Shown: positions 23,437 through 31,316 of the stretch, piece after piece
Layout of the letters: each line of letters begins with the position of its first letter
How positions within the stretch are numbered: the first letter of the stretch is position 1
NCBI GenBank assembly: GCA_001298555.1
Contig: LJCW01000175.1
Location: 119,849-183,848, forward strand
Source of the DNA: Actinobacteria bacterium OV450
GTDB taxonomy: Bacteria > Actinomycetota > Actinomycetes > Streptomycetales > Streptomycetaceae
Length of the DNA stretch: 64,000 nt
Direction of reading: 5' to 3'
Notes under the pieces: generated by a model
Databases searched by the model: none
What the model was told of the DNA's origin: nothing
Seen by the model: only the letters and a program-made list of their open reading frames with translations
Made by a program: the position numbers and the translations under genes

Positions 23437-24447
23437 CTACTTGGATTCGACCCGTCCCACCGGGGCGGCTCCGCTCGTCAGGGCCGCGCACGCGGTCTGC
23501 CACGCGGGGGAGCCGGGGTGGAGCCGGGTGTGGAGGTAGGCCGCGGTGAGCCGGGCCAGGGCGGCGACCCGTTCGGGGTTCTCGTCCGTGGTCTCGGCGG
23601 CGTCGTATCCGGCGATCCCGCCGAGTCCGTGCTCCGCGTCGAACAAGGTGAGCAGGGTCTTGGGGGCCGGGGCGAGGGTGTAGGGGTCGGCGTGCCAGTC
23701 CGGTCCCATGTCCGTGAAGTGCCGGGGGTCGTCCTGGTCGCCGACGACGACCAGTGCGGGTGTGGTCATGGTCGAGAAGTCGACGGCCCCGATGATCGGC
23801 CACTGCTCGGCCATGGGCCCGTTGAATACTTCGCCGCCCCTCCCGGGCGCGGCGAGCAGTACGCCCGCCCTGATCCGGGGGTCGGCGAGGTGCACCACGT
23901 TCCCGGTGTCGGGGTCCTTGAGGCCGGCGCCCAGCAGCAGAGCGGCGGTGAAGCCGCCGAGCGAGTGTCCGGCGAGGGCGATTTTGGCGGGGTCGATGCG
24001 TCCCGCGAGCTGCGGCACGGCCTTCTCGATCTCGTCGAGCCGGTCGAGGACGTGGGTCATGTCCTCGGCGCGCGAGCGCCAGAAGTCGGGGGCGCCGGGT
24101 GCGTCGGCGACCAGGTGGCTCAGCGTCCGGGACGTGAGGTGGGTGGGCTGGACGACGGCGAAGCCGCGGGCCGCCCAAAAGTCGGCGAGCGGCGCGTAAC
24201 CGTGGAGTGAGGAGAGGTGGTGCGAGGGGCCGTGGCCGTGGGAGAGGAGGATGACGGGCAGACCGGTTCCCGTCGCCGGTACGGAGACGCGTACCTGGAG
24301 GTCCACGGGACGGCCGGGTACCGAGAGGACCACGGGGCTGAAGGACAGGACGGGGACGGGACTGCTCAAGGGGTCGGCGCCGGTGGTGGGGTCAGTGGTG
24401 GCGTCGGCGCCGGTGGTGGCGCGGGTACTGGCAGTGGAGGTGTTCAC
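23437..24447 (-). CDS. Alpha/beta hydrolase (chlorophyllase/dienelactone-hydrolase-like)
   Basis: A 336-residue hydrolase. After a 35-residue Thr/Ala-rich N-terminus come VILLSHGHGPSHHL (oxyanion loop), the nucleophile elbow IALAGHSLGGFTAAL (Ser near 176) and FDAEHGLGGI (likely catalytic His). The reaction is probably ester hydrolysis. The start ATG 24447 makes the repeat-like N-terminus (TTGADATTDPTTGADP); a later start is possible. It is divergent from a TetR gene with a double palindrome in the 200-base region between them, so it is probably repressed by that TetR. Confidence 0.88.
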   Translation of the reverse strand: MNTSTASTRATTGADATTDPTTGADPLSSPVPVLSFSPVVLSVPGRPVDLQVRVSVPATGTGLPVILLSHGHGPSHHLSSLHGYAPLADFWAARGFAVVQPTHLTSRTLSHLVADAPGAPDFWRSRAEDMTHVLDRLDEIEKAVPQLAGRIDPAKIALAGHSLGGFTAALLLGAGLKDPDTGNVVHLADPRIRAGVLLAAPGRGGEVFNGPMAEQWPIIGAVDFSTMTTPALVVVGDQDDPRHFTDMGPDWHADPYTLAPAPKTLLTLFDAEHGLGGIAGYDAAETTDENPERVAALARLTAAYLHTRLHPGSPAWQTACAALTSGAAPVGRVESK

Positions 24448-24574
24448 GGTAGGAGTTCCCTTTCGGTGGCACCTGCTGTCCGCCGGCTCTCCTGCGACGG
24501 GCGGACGGACAGGTGGAGAGGGTCAGCAGCGGCCGTCTCAGCCGTTTCAGTCGCTCAGCCATTGCCGCTAAACT

Positions 24575-24622
24575 GAAACGGAGCGCCGCTCCCTTTAGTA
24601 TCCGGAGCACCGCTCCGTTTTG
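24575..24622. promoter_or_regulatory. Double TetR-type operator
   Basis: Two palindromes, CGGAGCGCCGCTCC (24579-24592) and CCGGAGCACCGCTCCG (24602-24617), lie in tandem. They are arranged symmetrically within a larger inverted repeat (GAAACGGAGC on the left, GCTCCGTTTT on the right) between the divergent hydrolase and TetR genes. Two dimer sites of this shape are typical for TetR repressors. Confidence 0.75.
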
Positions 24623-24647
24623 TCAATCGACGTGGAAGGACCATGCG

Positions 24648-25247
24648 ATGGCCGCCGAGAGCCCCGCAGGGCAGCAGTCGCCGTCCCGAGGAAAGCGGGC
24701 CGACGCCCAGCGCAACCGGCAGACGGTGCTGGATGCCGCCGCCGAGGTGTTCGCCGCCTCCGGCGTCGATGCGCCGATCCGCCAGATCGCCGCCGCGGCG
24801 GGCGTCGGGATGGCCACGATCTACCGCCACTTCCCGACCAGGGCGGATCTCGTCACCGCCGTCTACCGCCACCAGATCGAGGCGTGCGCCGAGGCGGGCC
24901 CGAACCTGCTGACCGACGCCGGCACCCCGTTCGACGCGCTGTGCCGCTGGATCGACCTGTTCGTCGACTTCCTGGTCACCAAGCACGGACTGGCCGACGC
25001 CCTGCAGTCCGACACCGACCGCTTCGCCGCGCTGCACGCCTACTTCCTCGACCGCCTGCTGCCCGTCTGCGCCCGGCTGCTCGACGCCGCGGTCGACGCC
25101 GGGGACATCAGACCCGGCACACAGCCCTACGAGCTGATGCGCGGCATCGGCAACCTCTGCATCGGCCGCGACGACGACCCCCGATACGACCCCCGCCGCC
25201 TGATCGCCCTCCTCCTCCAGGGGCTCAGGGAGCCTCAGGCGTCCTGA
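24648..25247 (+). CDS. TetR family transcriptional regulator
   Basis: A 199-residue repressor. The DNA-binding helices are RQTVLDAAAEVFAASGVDAP followed by IRQIAAAAGVGMATIYRHFP (residues about 24-63), a textbook TetR motif. The ligand-binding part (FDALCRWIDLFVDFLVTKHG...) is of the common actinobacterial TetR_C type. ATG 24648 follows GGAAGGA at good spacing; ATG 24643 is out of frame. It is divergent from the hydrolase at 23437 with a double operator between, so autoregulation and control of the hydrolase are likely. Confidence 0.92.
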   Translation: MAAESPAGQQSPSRGKRADAQRNRQTVLDAAAEVFAASGVDAPIRQIAAAAGVGMATIYRHFPTRADLVTAVYRHQIEACAEAGPNLLTDAGTPFDALCRWIDLFVDFLVTKHGLADALQSDTDRFAALHAYFLDRLLPVCARLLDAAVDAGDIRPGTQPYELMRGIGNLCIGRDDDPRYDPRRLIALLLQGLREPQAS

Positions 25248-25367
25248 CGGACAGGGGGCAAGGCGAGGCCGCTCCGTTCCTTGGTGACGTTCTGTCGGAA
25301 ACCGCATGGTTCCGGTGGAAGTAGGCTCTGGCGTCAACAAGACTTCAGACGCGAGGAGTTGAACCTG

Positions 25368-26303
25368 ATGAGCGACGACTCGGTGCGGATCGGTTCCAGG
25401 GCGAGCAAGCTCGCGAGAGCACAGGTCGCGGAGTGGCTGGGGCCGGTCGCCGAGCAGTTCCCCGGCGTCCGGTTCAAGCGGGAGACCATCCTCGAAGGCG
25501 GGGACCACGACCGCAGCACGCCCACCCTCGCCGAGGTGGCGAAGACCGCCGGCGGGTCCGCGTTCTCCACGAACCAGGAAGAGGCCCTGGTCACGGGGAG
25601 GGTCGACGTGGTCGTGCACTCCCTCAAGGACCTCCCCACCACGGTCCGCGAAGGGACGACCCTGCTGGTCACCCCCGGTCCCCGCCAGGACGTCCGGGAC
25701 GTACTGTGCGGGGCCACCCTCCAGGGCCTGCCCCGGGGCGCCCGCGTCGGCACCGGGGCCCCGCGCCGCGTCGCCCAGCTCCTCGCGCTCCGCCCGGACC
25801 TGGACGTCATCCCGATCCGCGGGAACGTGCCGGGGCGGCTCGCCCGCACCACCAAGGGCGGCCTCGACGCCGTCGTGCTCGCGGCAGCAGGGTTGAGCCG
25901 GCTGGACCTGATGCCGGAGGTCCACGAAATCCTGGACCCGGCCGTCTTCCTCCCCTCCCCCGGACAGGGTGCACTCGGCATTCAGGTCCGCACCGGCTCC
26001 GCGGCTGCCCGGCTCCTGGCCGGCACCGGTGATCCGCAGGTCGACGCTTGCGTACGCGCCGAACGCGCCCTGCTGGCCGAGCTGCACGGTGGCTGCTCCG
26101 TCCCCGTCGGGGCCTGGGCGCGGATCGGCCAGGACGGCATGCTGCACCTGTCCGCCGCCGTGACCTCCCTGAACGGCGCCCAACAGGTCACGGCTGCGGG
26201 GAGCGGGCCGGTGGACGCGCCGGAGAAGCTGGGTGCCTGCGTCGCCGCCGATCTCCTCGACCAGGGCGCGGCCGGCATCCTTGCGGAGATCAGGAAGCCC
26301 TGA
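25368..26303 (+). CDS. hemC: Hydroxymethylbilane synthase (porphobilinogen deaminase) paralogue
   Basis: A 311-residue HemC-type protein. It starts VRIGSRASKLARAQ, has the catalytic-aspartate motif VVHSLKDLPT (near 83) and VGTGAPRRVAQL, and has the dipyrromethane-cofactor cysteine in LHGGCSVPVGA (near 245). The enzyme would polymerise four porphobilinogen units for tetrapyrroles. It stands alone, with no hemA, hemB or hemD nearby, so it may be a second copy beside the usual haem operon. ATG 25368 follows GAGGAG. Whether it supplies a special tetrapyrrole or is redundant cannot be told. Confidence 0.9.
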   Translation: MSDDSVRIGSRASKLARAQVAEWLGPVAEQFPGVRFKRETILEGGDHDRSTPTLAEVAKTAGGSAFSTNQEEALVTGRVDVVVHSLKDLPTTVREGTTLLVTPGPRQDVRDVLCGATLQGLPRGARVGTGAPRRVAQLLALRPDLDVIPIRGNVPGRLARTTKGGLDAVVLAAAGLSRLDLMPEVHEILDPAVFLPSPGQGALGIQVRTGSAAARLLAGTGDPQVDACVRAERALLAELHGGCSVPVGAWARIGQDGMLHLSAAVTSLNGAQQVTAAGSGPVDAPEKLGACVAADLLDQGAAGILAEIRKP

Positions 26304-26354
26304 ACCCCCGAGGGGCGGCCGCGCGCCCCTCCCTCGCCGGCGCGGGAGAGCGCC

Positions 26355-27224
26355 TCAGTGTCCGCCGCGGACCACCGCCAACCCGCCGACCCGGGTCGTG
26401 ATGCCCGCCGGCCCCCGTCGGGCCGAAGCGAGCACGCTGGCCGGCCGACCGAGGGTGTCGCCCTGCTCCACCTCGATCGCGACCGTCTGCGCCCCTGTCG
26501 TGTCAAGCAGATGCGCGGCCAGGCAGCCGGTGCTGTTGGCGTTGGCGACGTCCTCGTCGACACCGATCGCCGGCGCGAACATCCGCCCCGCACCCGGCCG
26601 GTCGCCCACCGGCGGTACGTACACGAAACAGCCGAGGAGCCCGTACCGCCTGCATGCCGCCGTCAGCCTGCCGAGGTGTGGGCGGACCCGGAGCAGTGCC
26701 GACCGGTCGTGGACCGGTACCAGCATGCGTGGTGCGCCGGGCGCGGCGATCCGTGGCGCGTAGGCCGGATGCGGATCGTCCGCGGTGAGCCCGAGCGCGG
26801 CGACGATCGCGGCGCGCTCGTCCGGTGCCGGGTGACGCAGCGCGACGAGGCCCTGGTCGAACCACACCTCGATGCCGGCGGGGCGGCGGATCGCGACGGT
26901 GTCGAACGTGCGCCCGCCGGTGGTCTGGCGGTCCTTCAGCTCACCCAGCGCGGTGCGGGCCAACCAGACGGCCTGTGCGGCAACGGTGCCGTGGCCGCAG
27001 CCGGACAGTTCGGCGGCGGCGGTGAAGAACCGGACCGGCCGGCCACCGTCCGGCGCCCGCCCCGGGCCGAGGAACGCCGCGTGCGAGGTGCCGGCCGCAG
27101 CGGCGACCGCACGCCGGTCCGCGTCCGTCGCCGCCGGGTCGTCGTCGGTGACGGCCGTGGGGCTACCGCCCCGGCCGTCGCGCCGCACGCACGCATCGAC
27201 CACCGTCACATCCGGCCAGGACAT
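26355..27224 (-). CDS. PhzF family isomerase/epimerase-like protein
   Basis: A 289-residue PhzF-fold protein. The N-terminus VTVVDACVRRDGRGGSPTAV, the motif RFFTAAAELSGCGHGTVAA (residues about 66-84) and the mirrored second-half motif MFAPAIGVDEDVANANSTGC are typical; the usual catalytic Glu position is seen in AAELSGCGH. The family isomerises or epimerises small molecules, as in phenazine biosynthesis, but no other phenazine genes are here. ATG 27224 follows AGGGGGG. It lies 109 bases downstream of the EthD gene and is probably in the same HxlR-controlled unit. Confidence 0.88.
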   Translation of the reverse strand: MSWPDVTVVDACVRRDGRGGSPTAVTDDDPAATDADRRAVAAAAGTSHAAFLGPGRAPDGGRPVRFFTAAAELSGCGHGTVAAQAVWLARTALGELKDRQTTGGRTFDTVAIRRPAGIEVWFDQGLVALRHPAPDERAAIVAALGLTADDPHPAYAPRIAAPGAPRMLVPVHDRSALLRVRPHLGRLTAACRRYGLLGCFVYVPPVGDRPGAGRMFAPAIGVDEDVANANSTGCLAAHLLDTTGAQTVAIEVEQGDTLGRPASVLASARRGPAGITTRVGGLAVVRGGH

Positions 27225-27333
27225 CGGCCCCCCTTTGACGCTCGACGAACCGGCAACCGCGAACGGCGTCCGCCGCTGGCCGGACCTGGCCGCAACGGCC
27301 GACCGAACGCGAACCGGAGCGTACCGGCCCGCC

Positions 27334-27645
27334 TCAGCCGGTGCCGTCCTGAACCGGATAGTGGATGACGACCGCACCGCCGGTGGCGTAGTTGGCGACA
27401 TCGGCGGCCACCCGCCGGCCGTGCGGCGACGCCCGCGCCGCGGCCATGGCGGCGGCGTCAGCGAAGTCGCCTTCGAAGACCGCGAAATACGGCGCTTCTC
27501 CCTCGGTCGCCGCCACGTCGAAGCTGTAGCGCCACGCAAGCAGGCCGGGCCAGTTCATGACCAGCGGAAGGTGGTTGCTCACGTAGTAGTCGCGGAAGTG
27601 GTCGGGGTCGGCGGGCTCGGAATACAGGACGACCAACTTATGCAT
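27334..27645 (-). CDS. EthD family protein
   Basis: A 103-residue dimeric ferredoxin-fold protein: MHKLVVLYSEPADPDHFRDYYVSNHLPL (EthD start with the conserved His), WRYSFDVAATEGEAPYFAVF, and ending AVVIHYPV. EthD proteins accompany cytochrome P450 or quinone-processing systems; their exact role is uncertain. It is divergent from the HxlR regulator, with two HxlR-like sites between, and upstream of the PhzF gene on the same strand. Confidence 0.88.
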   Translation of the reverse strand: MHKLVVLYSEPADPDHFRDYYVSNHLPLVMNWPGLLAWRYSFDVAATEGEAPYFAVFEGDFADAAAMAAARASPHGRRVAADVANYATGGAVVIHYPVQDGTG

Positions 27646-27710
27646 GACGATCTCCGTCCAGGGACGTCAGCTGACTGCCCGACCGCAACATCGGCTCTCC
27701 CGTCGAGTTC

Positions 27711-27762
27711 GTTTCGAATTCAGAAACGTACGGGTTGATGCTAGTGTTTCGAATAAAGAAAC
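27711..27762. promoter_or_regulatory. Two HxlR-type operators (GTTTC-N7-GAAAC)
   Basis: Inverted repeats GTTTC-N7-GAAAC occur at 27711-27727 and 27746-27762, both with GAAT after the left arm, 35 bp apart. They lie between the divergent EthD and HxlR genes, and the second ends 12 bases before the HxlR start. Confidence 0.8.
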
Positions 27763-27774
27763 GCAAGGAGGGTC

Positions 27775-28128
27775 ATGCCGACGCCACGCCCAGGAACACC
27801 GGTTCGTGGATCGACGACCGGCCGTCCCCTCATGGCCGCGATGGACCTGTTCGGCCGTCGGTGGGCGCTGCGCATTCTCTGGGAGCTGCGTGCGGGTCCG
27901 CTCGGTGCCCGAGCGCTGCTGGCACGGTGCGAAGGGCTGTCATCCAGCGTCCTCTACCAGCGGCTCCGCGAACTCGCATCGAGCGGGATCATCGCGTCCT
28001 CGGCCGACGGCTACGAGCTCACCCGGCTGGGCACCGCACTCGGTCACGCCCTCCGTCCGCTCGACGCATGGGCGACCACCTGGGCGCAGGAGCAAGAACA
28101 CGACGATCAGGAGCCCACGGAGACGTGA
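27775..28128 (+). CDS. HxlR family transcriptional regulator
   Basis: A 117-residue winged-helix protein of the HxlR/MarR-like group: MAAMDLFGRRWALRILWELRAG, LSSSVLYQRLRELASSGII (recognition helix and wing start) and YELTRLGTALGHALRPLDAW. These regulators often respond to aldehydes, quinones or redox stress. ATG 27775 follows AAGGAGG. The two operator copies directly upstream suggest control of itself and of the divergent EthD-PhzF genes. Confidence 0.92.
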   Translation: MPTPRPGTPVRGSTTGRPLMAAMDLFGRRWALRILWELRAGPLGARALLARCEGLSSSVLYQRLRELASSGIIASSADGYELTRLGTALGHALRPLDAWATTWAQEQEHDDQEPTET

Positions 28129-28219
28129 AGGTCACGCCGACCCGGTGGAGCGGTGAGGTGACGGCGCCTGCAGCCGGCGCTGAACAGTGCGCCGACCGGG
28201 CGGCGGATCTCCGGGCCGG

Positions 28220-29176
28220 TCAGGTCGACCGGGCCTCCGCTTCGGGTTCGTCGCCTGCCGTCTTGACCTGCTTGCGGTAGGCCCCCGGCGGCGATCCGAA
28301 GTGTCGTTTGAAGGCTTTGGCGAAGGCGAACTCCGACGTGTACCCCGTGTGCTGCGCGATCGTGCTCAGCGGGGCCGGCGATCGGTGCAGCAACCGCGCC
28401 GCGGTGGCCATCCGCCAGTTGGTCAGGTAGGTCAACGGCGGCTCGCCGACCACCGAGGCGAAGCGGCGGGCGAACGCCGCGCGGGACAGCCCGGCGCGGG
28501 TGCCCAGGGACTCCACGGTCCAGGGATGGCCGGGATCGTCATGGATCGCCTTCAGGGCCGGGGCGACTGCCGGGTCGGTCAGCGCGGCCGCCCAGCCCCG
28601 GGTCCGCTCCTTCGGCAGTTCGGCGTACCACGACCGGAGGATGTACAGCAGCAGCAGATCGATGAGCGCCGTGACGACCGCGTCCGAGCCCGGCTGCGGC
28701 GCGTGGAACTCGGCGCACAGCTGATCGACCGCCGAGCGCAGCACCGGGTGGCGGCCGGGAACCGCGGGGAGATGGATGACCTCCGGCAGATCGCTGAACA
28801 GCGGATGCGGGCGATCGACGTCGATCGCGTACGCGCCGCACACCAGCACCGTGCGCGGCCCTGGTCCCTCCACGGTGACCTGGCCGATCGGCGAGGACCG
28901 GTCCATGCGCTCCGGTACGAAGCCCACCGGATCGCGGTCCGGCACGTCGCACAGGGTGTGTCCGCTGCCGCGCTGCAGGAACACGATGTCGCCGGGTCCG
29001 AGCGCGAGCGGTTCGCCGTGCGGTGGCAGCAGGTGGCAGTGCCCTTCCACGACCACGTGGAATCCGGCGCCTGAGATGGTTTGGAACTTCAGGGCCCACG
29101 GGGCGTGCGCGTCAGTGCGAGTCACCATCGGGCGTCCCGTGCGCAGGACTTCGAGGGTGTCGCTCAGGATGTCCAT
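28220..29176 (-). CDS. AraC family regulator with cupin sensor
   Basis: A 318-residue protein. The N-terminal half is a cupin_6-type sensor (FHVVVEGHCHLLPPHGEPLALGPGDIVFL). The C-terminal AraC domain has both helix-turn-helices: TVESLGTRAGLSRAAFARRF and LSTIAQHTGYTSEFAFAKAF, ending GSPPGAYRKQ. It is divergent from the atypical SDR at 29319, with a 9-bp inverted repeat between, and probably activates it. The family often answers to small organic molecules. Confidence 0.92.
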   Translation of the reverse strand: MDILSDTLEVLRTGRPMVTRTDAHAPWALKFQTISGAGFHVVVEGHCHLLPPHGEPLALGPGDIVFLQRGSGHTLCDVPDRDPVGFVPERMDRSSPIGQVTVEGPGPRTVLVCGAYAIDVDRPHPLFSDLPEVIHLPAVPGRHPVLRSAVDQLCAEFHAPQPGSDAVVTALIDLLLLYILRSWYAELPKERTRGWAAALTDPAVAPALKAIHDDPGHPWTVESLGTRAGLSRAAFARRFASVVGEPPLTYLTNWRMATAARLLHRSPAPLSTIAQHTGYTSEFAFAKAFKRHFGSPPGAYRKQVKTAGDEPEAEARST

Positions 29177-29200
29177 AGCGCCACTCTAATGCCTGCATGG

Positions 29201-29248
29201 CGAGACGATATGACAGTAGATCAAGACTTCAAGCCATTCATCGTCTCG
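29201..29248. promoter_or_regulatory. Inverted repeat between AraC and SDR genes
   Basis: CGAGACGAT (29201-29209) and ATCGTCTCG (29240-29248) are exact inverted repeats 30 bp apart, in the 142-base region between the divergent starts. The spacing of about four helical turns could suit a looping or dimeric AraC-type activator. Confidence 0.55.
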
Positions 29249-29318
29249 ATGCGGAGCCGTACGTTCTTGCCATGGCAGTTGCCGAACCCCGCACTGCATC
29301 GACGAAGGAATGGATCCC

Positions 29319-30035
29319 ATGTCTCTGGCCGGCAAGAAGATCGTGATCATCGGTGGAACCTCCGGCATCGGCTTCGCGGTAGCCGAACAGGCCGCGGCGG
29401 CCGGCGCGGACGTCGTGGTCGCCTCCAGCAATCAGGACCGCGTGGACGCCGCGGCGAAGCGGTTGGGCGGGCCGGCCGAAGGCCGCCGCCTGGACGTCGC
29501 CGACGGCGACGCCATCGCCGCGTTCTTCGAGCAGGTCGGGGAGTTCGACCACCTCGTCTACACCGCGGGCGAACCTCTGCTGATCAAGCCGTTGGCCGAC
29601 ACCACCCCGCAGGAGGCCAGGGCCGTCTTCGAGCGCCGGTTCTGGGGCGCGTTCCTCTCCGCCAAGTACGCTGCACCGCGACTGCGCGACGGCGGCTCGA
29701 TCACTTTCAGCTCCGGCGTCCTCGCGATCCGCCCCCTGTCCGGAACCGCGCTCACGGCAGGTATCACCGGCGGCATCGAGGCCCTGTCCCGGGCACTCGC
29801 CGTCGAACTCGCCCCCCTGCGCGTGAACGTGATCCAGCTCGGTGTGATCCGCACCGAGCTGTGGGACGGCAGCGTCCCGGACCCGGAGGCTTTCCTCCAG
29901 GGCATCGGGTCCGGGCTGCTCACGCGGCGTGTCGGCACTGCCGGGGAAGCCGCGGCGGCCTATCTCTTCGTCTTGGCCAACGCCTACGTCACCGGCACCA
30001 CGCTCGCGACAGACGGCGGCGCGGCACTGGTGTGA
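29319..30035 (+). CDS. SDR family protein lacking the catalytic tyrosine
   Basis: A 238-residue short-chain dehydrogenase-like protein. The cofactor motif GGTSGIG is intact near residue 12, and the usual structural motif is YTAG rather than NNAG. The segment SSGVLAIRPLSGTALTAGITG stands where the catalytic Tyr-x-x-x-Lys should be; neither residue is present in the expected spacing. This fits a known SDR branch of unclear chemistry rather than random decay, since the rest is well conserved. ATG 29319 is chosen because GAAGGA lies 9 bases upstream, which rules out ATG 29310. Probable target of the divergent AraC regulator. Confidence 0.85.
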   Translation: MSLAGKKIVIIGGTSGIGFAVAEQAAAAGADVVVASSNQDRVDAAAKRLGGPAEGRRLDVADGDAIAAFFEQVGEFDHLVYTAGEPLLIKPLADTTPQEARAVFERRFWGAFLSAKYAAPRLRDGGSITFSSGVLAIRPLSGTALTAGITGGIEALSRALAVELAPLRVNVIQLGVIRTELWDGSVPDPEAFLQGIGSGLLTRRVGTAGEAAAAYLFVLANAYVTGTTLATDGGAALV

Positions 30036-30106
30036 CATGGGCGCCACACCACTGGAGTGCCAGGAGAACCGGTTGAACGCCGGCCCGGCGGTGTGGGGCG
30101 GGGCCG

Positions 30107-30514
30107 TCACTCCGTGATCGTGGGCGGCTCGGACATGAAGGGGCGCAGTTCGATCCACTCGTGGATGGGCCGGCCGGCCGCGCCGGGGGCCGCCGACAGC
30201 TCGGCCGCGAGCTCCAGGGCCCGCTCGTAGGTGTCCACGTCGATCACCATCCAGCCGGCGATCAGGTCCTTGGTCTCGGCGAACGGGCCGTCGGTGACGG
30301 GCGGGCGCCCCTCGCCGTCGTACCGGACGAAGGTGCCTTCGGGAGCGAGTGCCTGGGCGTCGACGAACTCGCCGGTCTGCTCCAGCTTCGCGGCGAAGTC
30401 GCGCATGTACTGGATGTGCGCCGAGACCTCCTGCGGGGTCCAGCGGTCCATGGGGACGTCGTTGCTCGGGGCCGGGGCGCCGCGGTAGTGCTTCAGCAGC
30501 AGGTACTTGGCCAT
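30107..30514 (-). CDS. YCII-related (DGPF domain) protein
   Basis: A 135-residue protein starting MAKYLLLKHYRGAPAPSNDV and containing DGPFAETKDLIAGWMVIDV, the defining DGPF motif. These small proteins are genomically linked to ECF42 sigma factors; their biochemical role is unsettled. One such sigma factor lies at 32516, and the truncated ORF at 32433 has a similar N-terminus. A TetR gene lies just upstream on the same strand but ends 45 bases before this gene starts. Confidence 0.92.
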   Translation of the reverse strand: MAKYLLLKHYRGAPAPSNDVPMDRWTPQEVSAHIQYMRDFAAKLEQTGEFVDAQALAPEGTFVRYDGEGRPPVTDGPFAETKDLIAGWMVIDVDTYERALELAAELSAAPGAAGRPIHEWIELRPFMSEPPTITE

Positions 30515-30559
30515 GGCAGGTCTCCTCGATCCGGTCCGACGCGCCCATTCTGGCCGCGC

Positions 30560-31246
30560 TCACCCCTGGGACGGAGCCGACTCACAATCCTCGACATCCC
30601 CGCCCAAGATTCTTTTCCGGGACGGGCGGGCCCCCGGATCCTCGGCGAGCAGCGGGCGCAGGGCGCCGAGGACCGCGCCGACGCAGACGTCGCGCAGCTG
30701 GGTGCGGGTGCAGGTTTCGTGGGCGAGCCAGTCGACGCAGAGGACCTGGACGAAGACCAGCCAGCTCTTCAGGACGCCGGACACGGCTTCCCGGGCGCCG
30801 CCCTCCTCCGCGAGGGGGAGTACGGCGAGCAGGCGCGTGCGGAGCGCGTCCAGCTCGTTCGTCATGATCGTCTGGATGACGGGATCACCCGCGAGGACCC
30901 GGTTCGCGGCGAGGACGGCGTGGCGGTTCGCCACGAAGTAGTCGAGGTGGACCTCGATGCCCTGGACGAGCTGCTCCACCAGGGAGTCGGCCGGGTCGAG
31001 CCGCGTCTCGGCGAGCAGTCGGTCCGCAGCCTGCTGGTACACGGCCGCGAAGAGGGCGTGCTTGCTGGAGAAGTGACGGTAGAGCAGGGCTCGGGAGACG
31101 CCGGCCTCTTCGGCGACCTCCTCCATCAGAACGTCGTCGTACGGGCGGGCGGCGAAGAGCCGGGCTCCGACGGCGAGGAGCTGGGCGCGGCGGCCGGCGG
31201 GGCTCAGTCGTTGGCGGGGAGACACCCGACGAAGGCTACTTGACAT
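30560..31246 (-). CDS. TetR family transcriptional regulator
   Basis: A 228-residue repressor. The DNA-binding part is GRRAQLLAVGARLFAARPYD followed by LMEEVAEEAGVSRALLYRHF (residues about 18-60). The ATG at 31246 lies inside one arm of the 16-bp palindrome at 31240-31285, leaving no room for a ribosome binding site, so the transcript may be leaderless or translation may begin a few codons later. Divergent from the DUF4345 gene, which is its likely target. Confidence 0.9.
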   Translation of the reverse strand: MSSSLRRVSPRQRLSPAGRRAQLLAVGARLFAARPYDDVLMEEVAEEAGVSRALLYRHFSSKHALFAAVYQQAADRLLAETRLDPADSLVEQLVQGIEVHLDYFVANRHAVLAANRVLAGDPVIQTIMTNELDALRTRLLAVLPLAEEGGAREAVSGVLKSWLVFVQVLCVDWLAHETCTRTQLRDVCVGAVLGALRPLLAEDPGARPSRKRILGGDVEDCESAPSQG

Positions 31247-31285
31247 GTGTCTACTGGCGCATCGAGTCTAGTAGACACATGTCAA
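31240..31285. promoter_or_regulatory. Perfect 16-bp palindrome overlapping the TetR start codon
   Basis: TTGACATGTGTCTACT (31240-31255) and AGTAGACACATGTCAA (31270-31285) are exact complements with a 14-base spacer. Each arm contains a smaller GACATGTGTC palindrome, so two dimers could bind. It spans the shared promoter of the TetR and DUF4345 genes. Confidence 0.85.
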
Positions 31286-31316
31286 CCAAGCTCCACCGGG
31301 ACGGCTCGGAGGGATC

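Noticed and set aside
26355..27645. A phenazine pathway because of the PhzF-like protein
   Set aside because: PhzF-fold proteins are widespread and no other phz-type gene is present.
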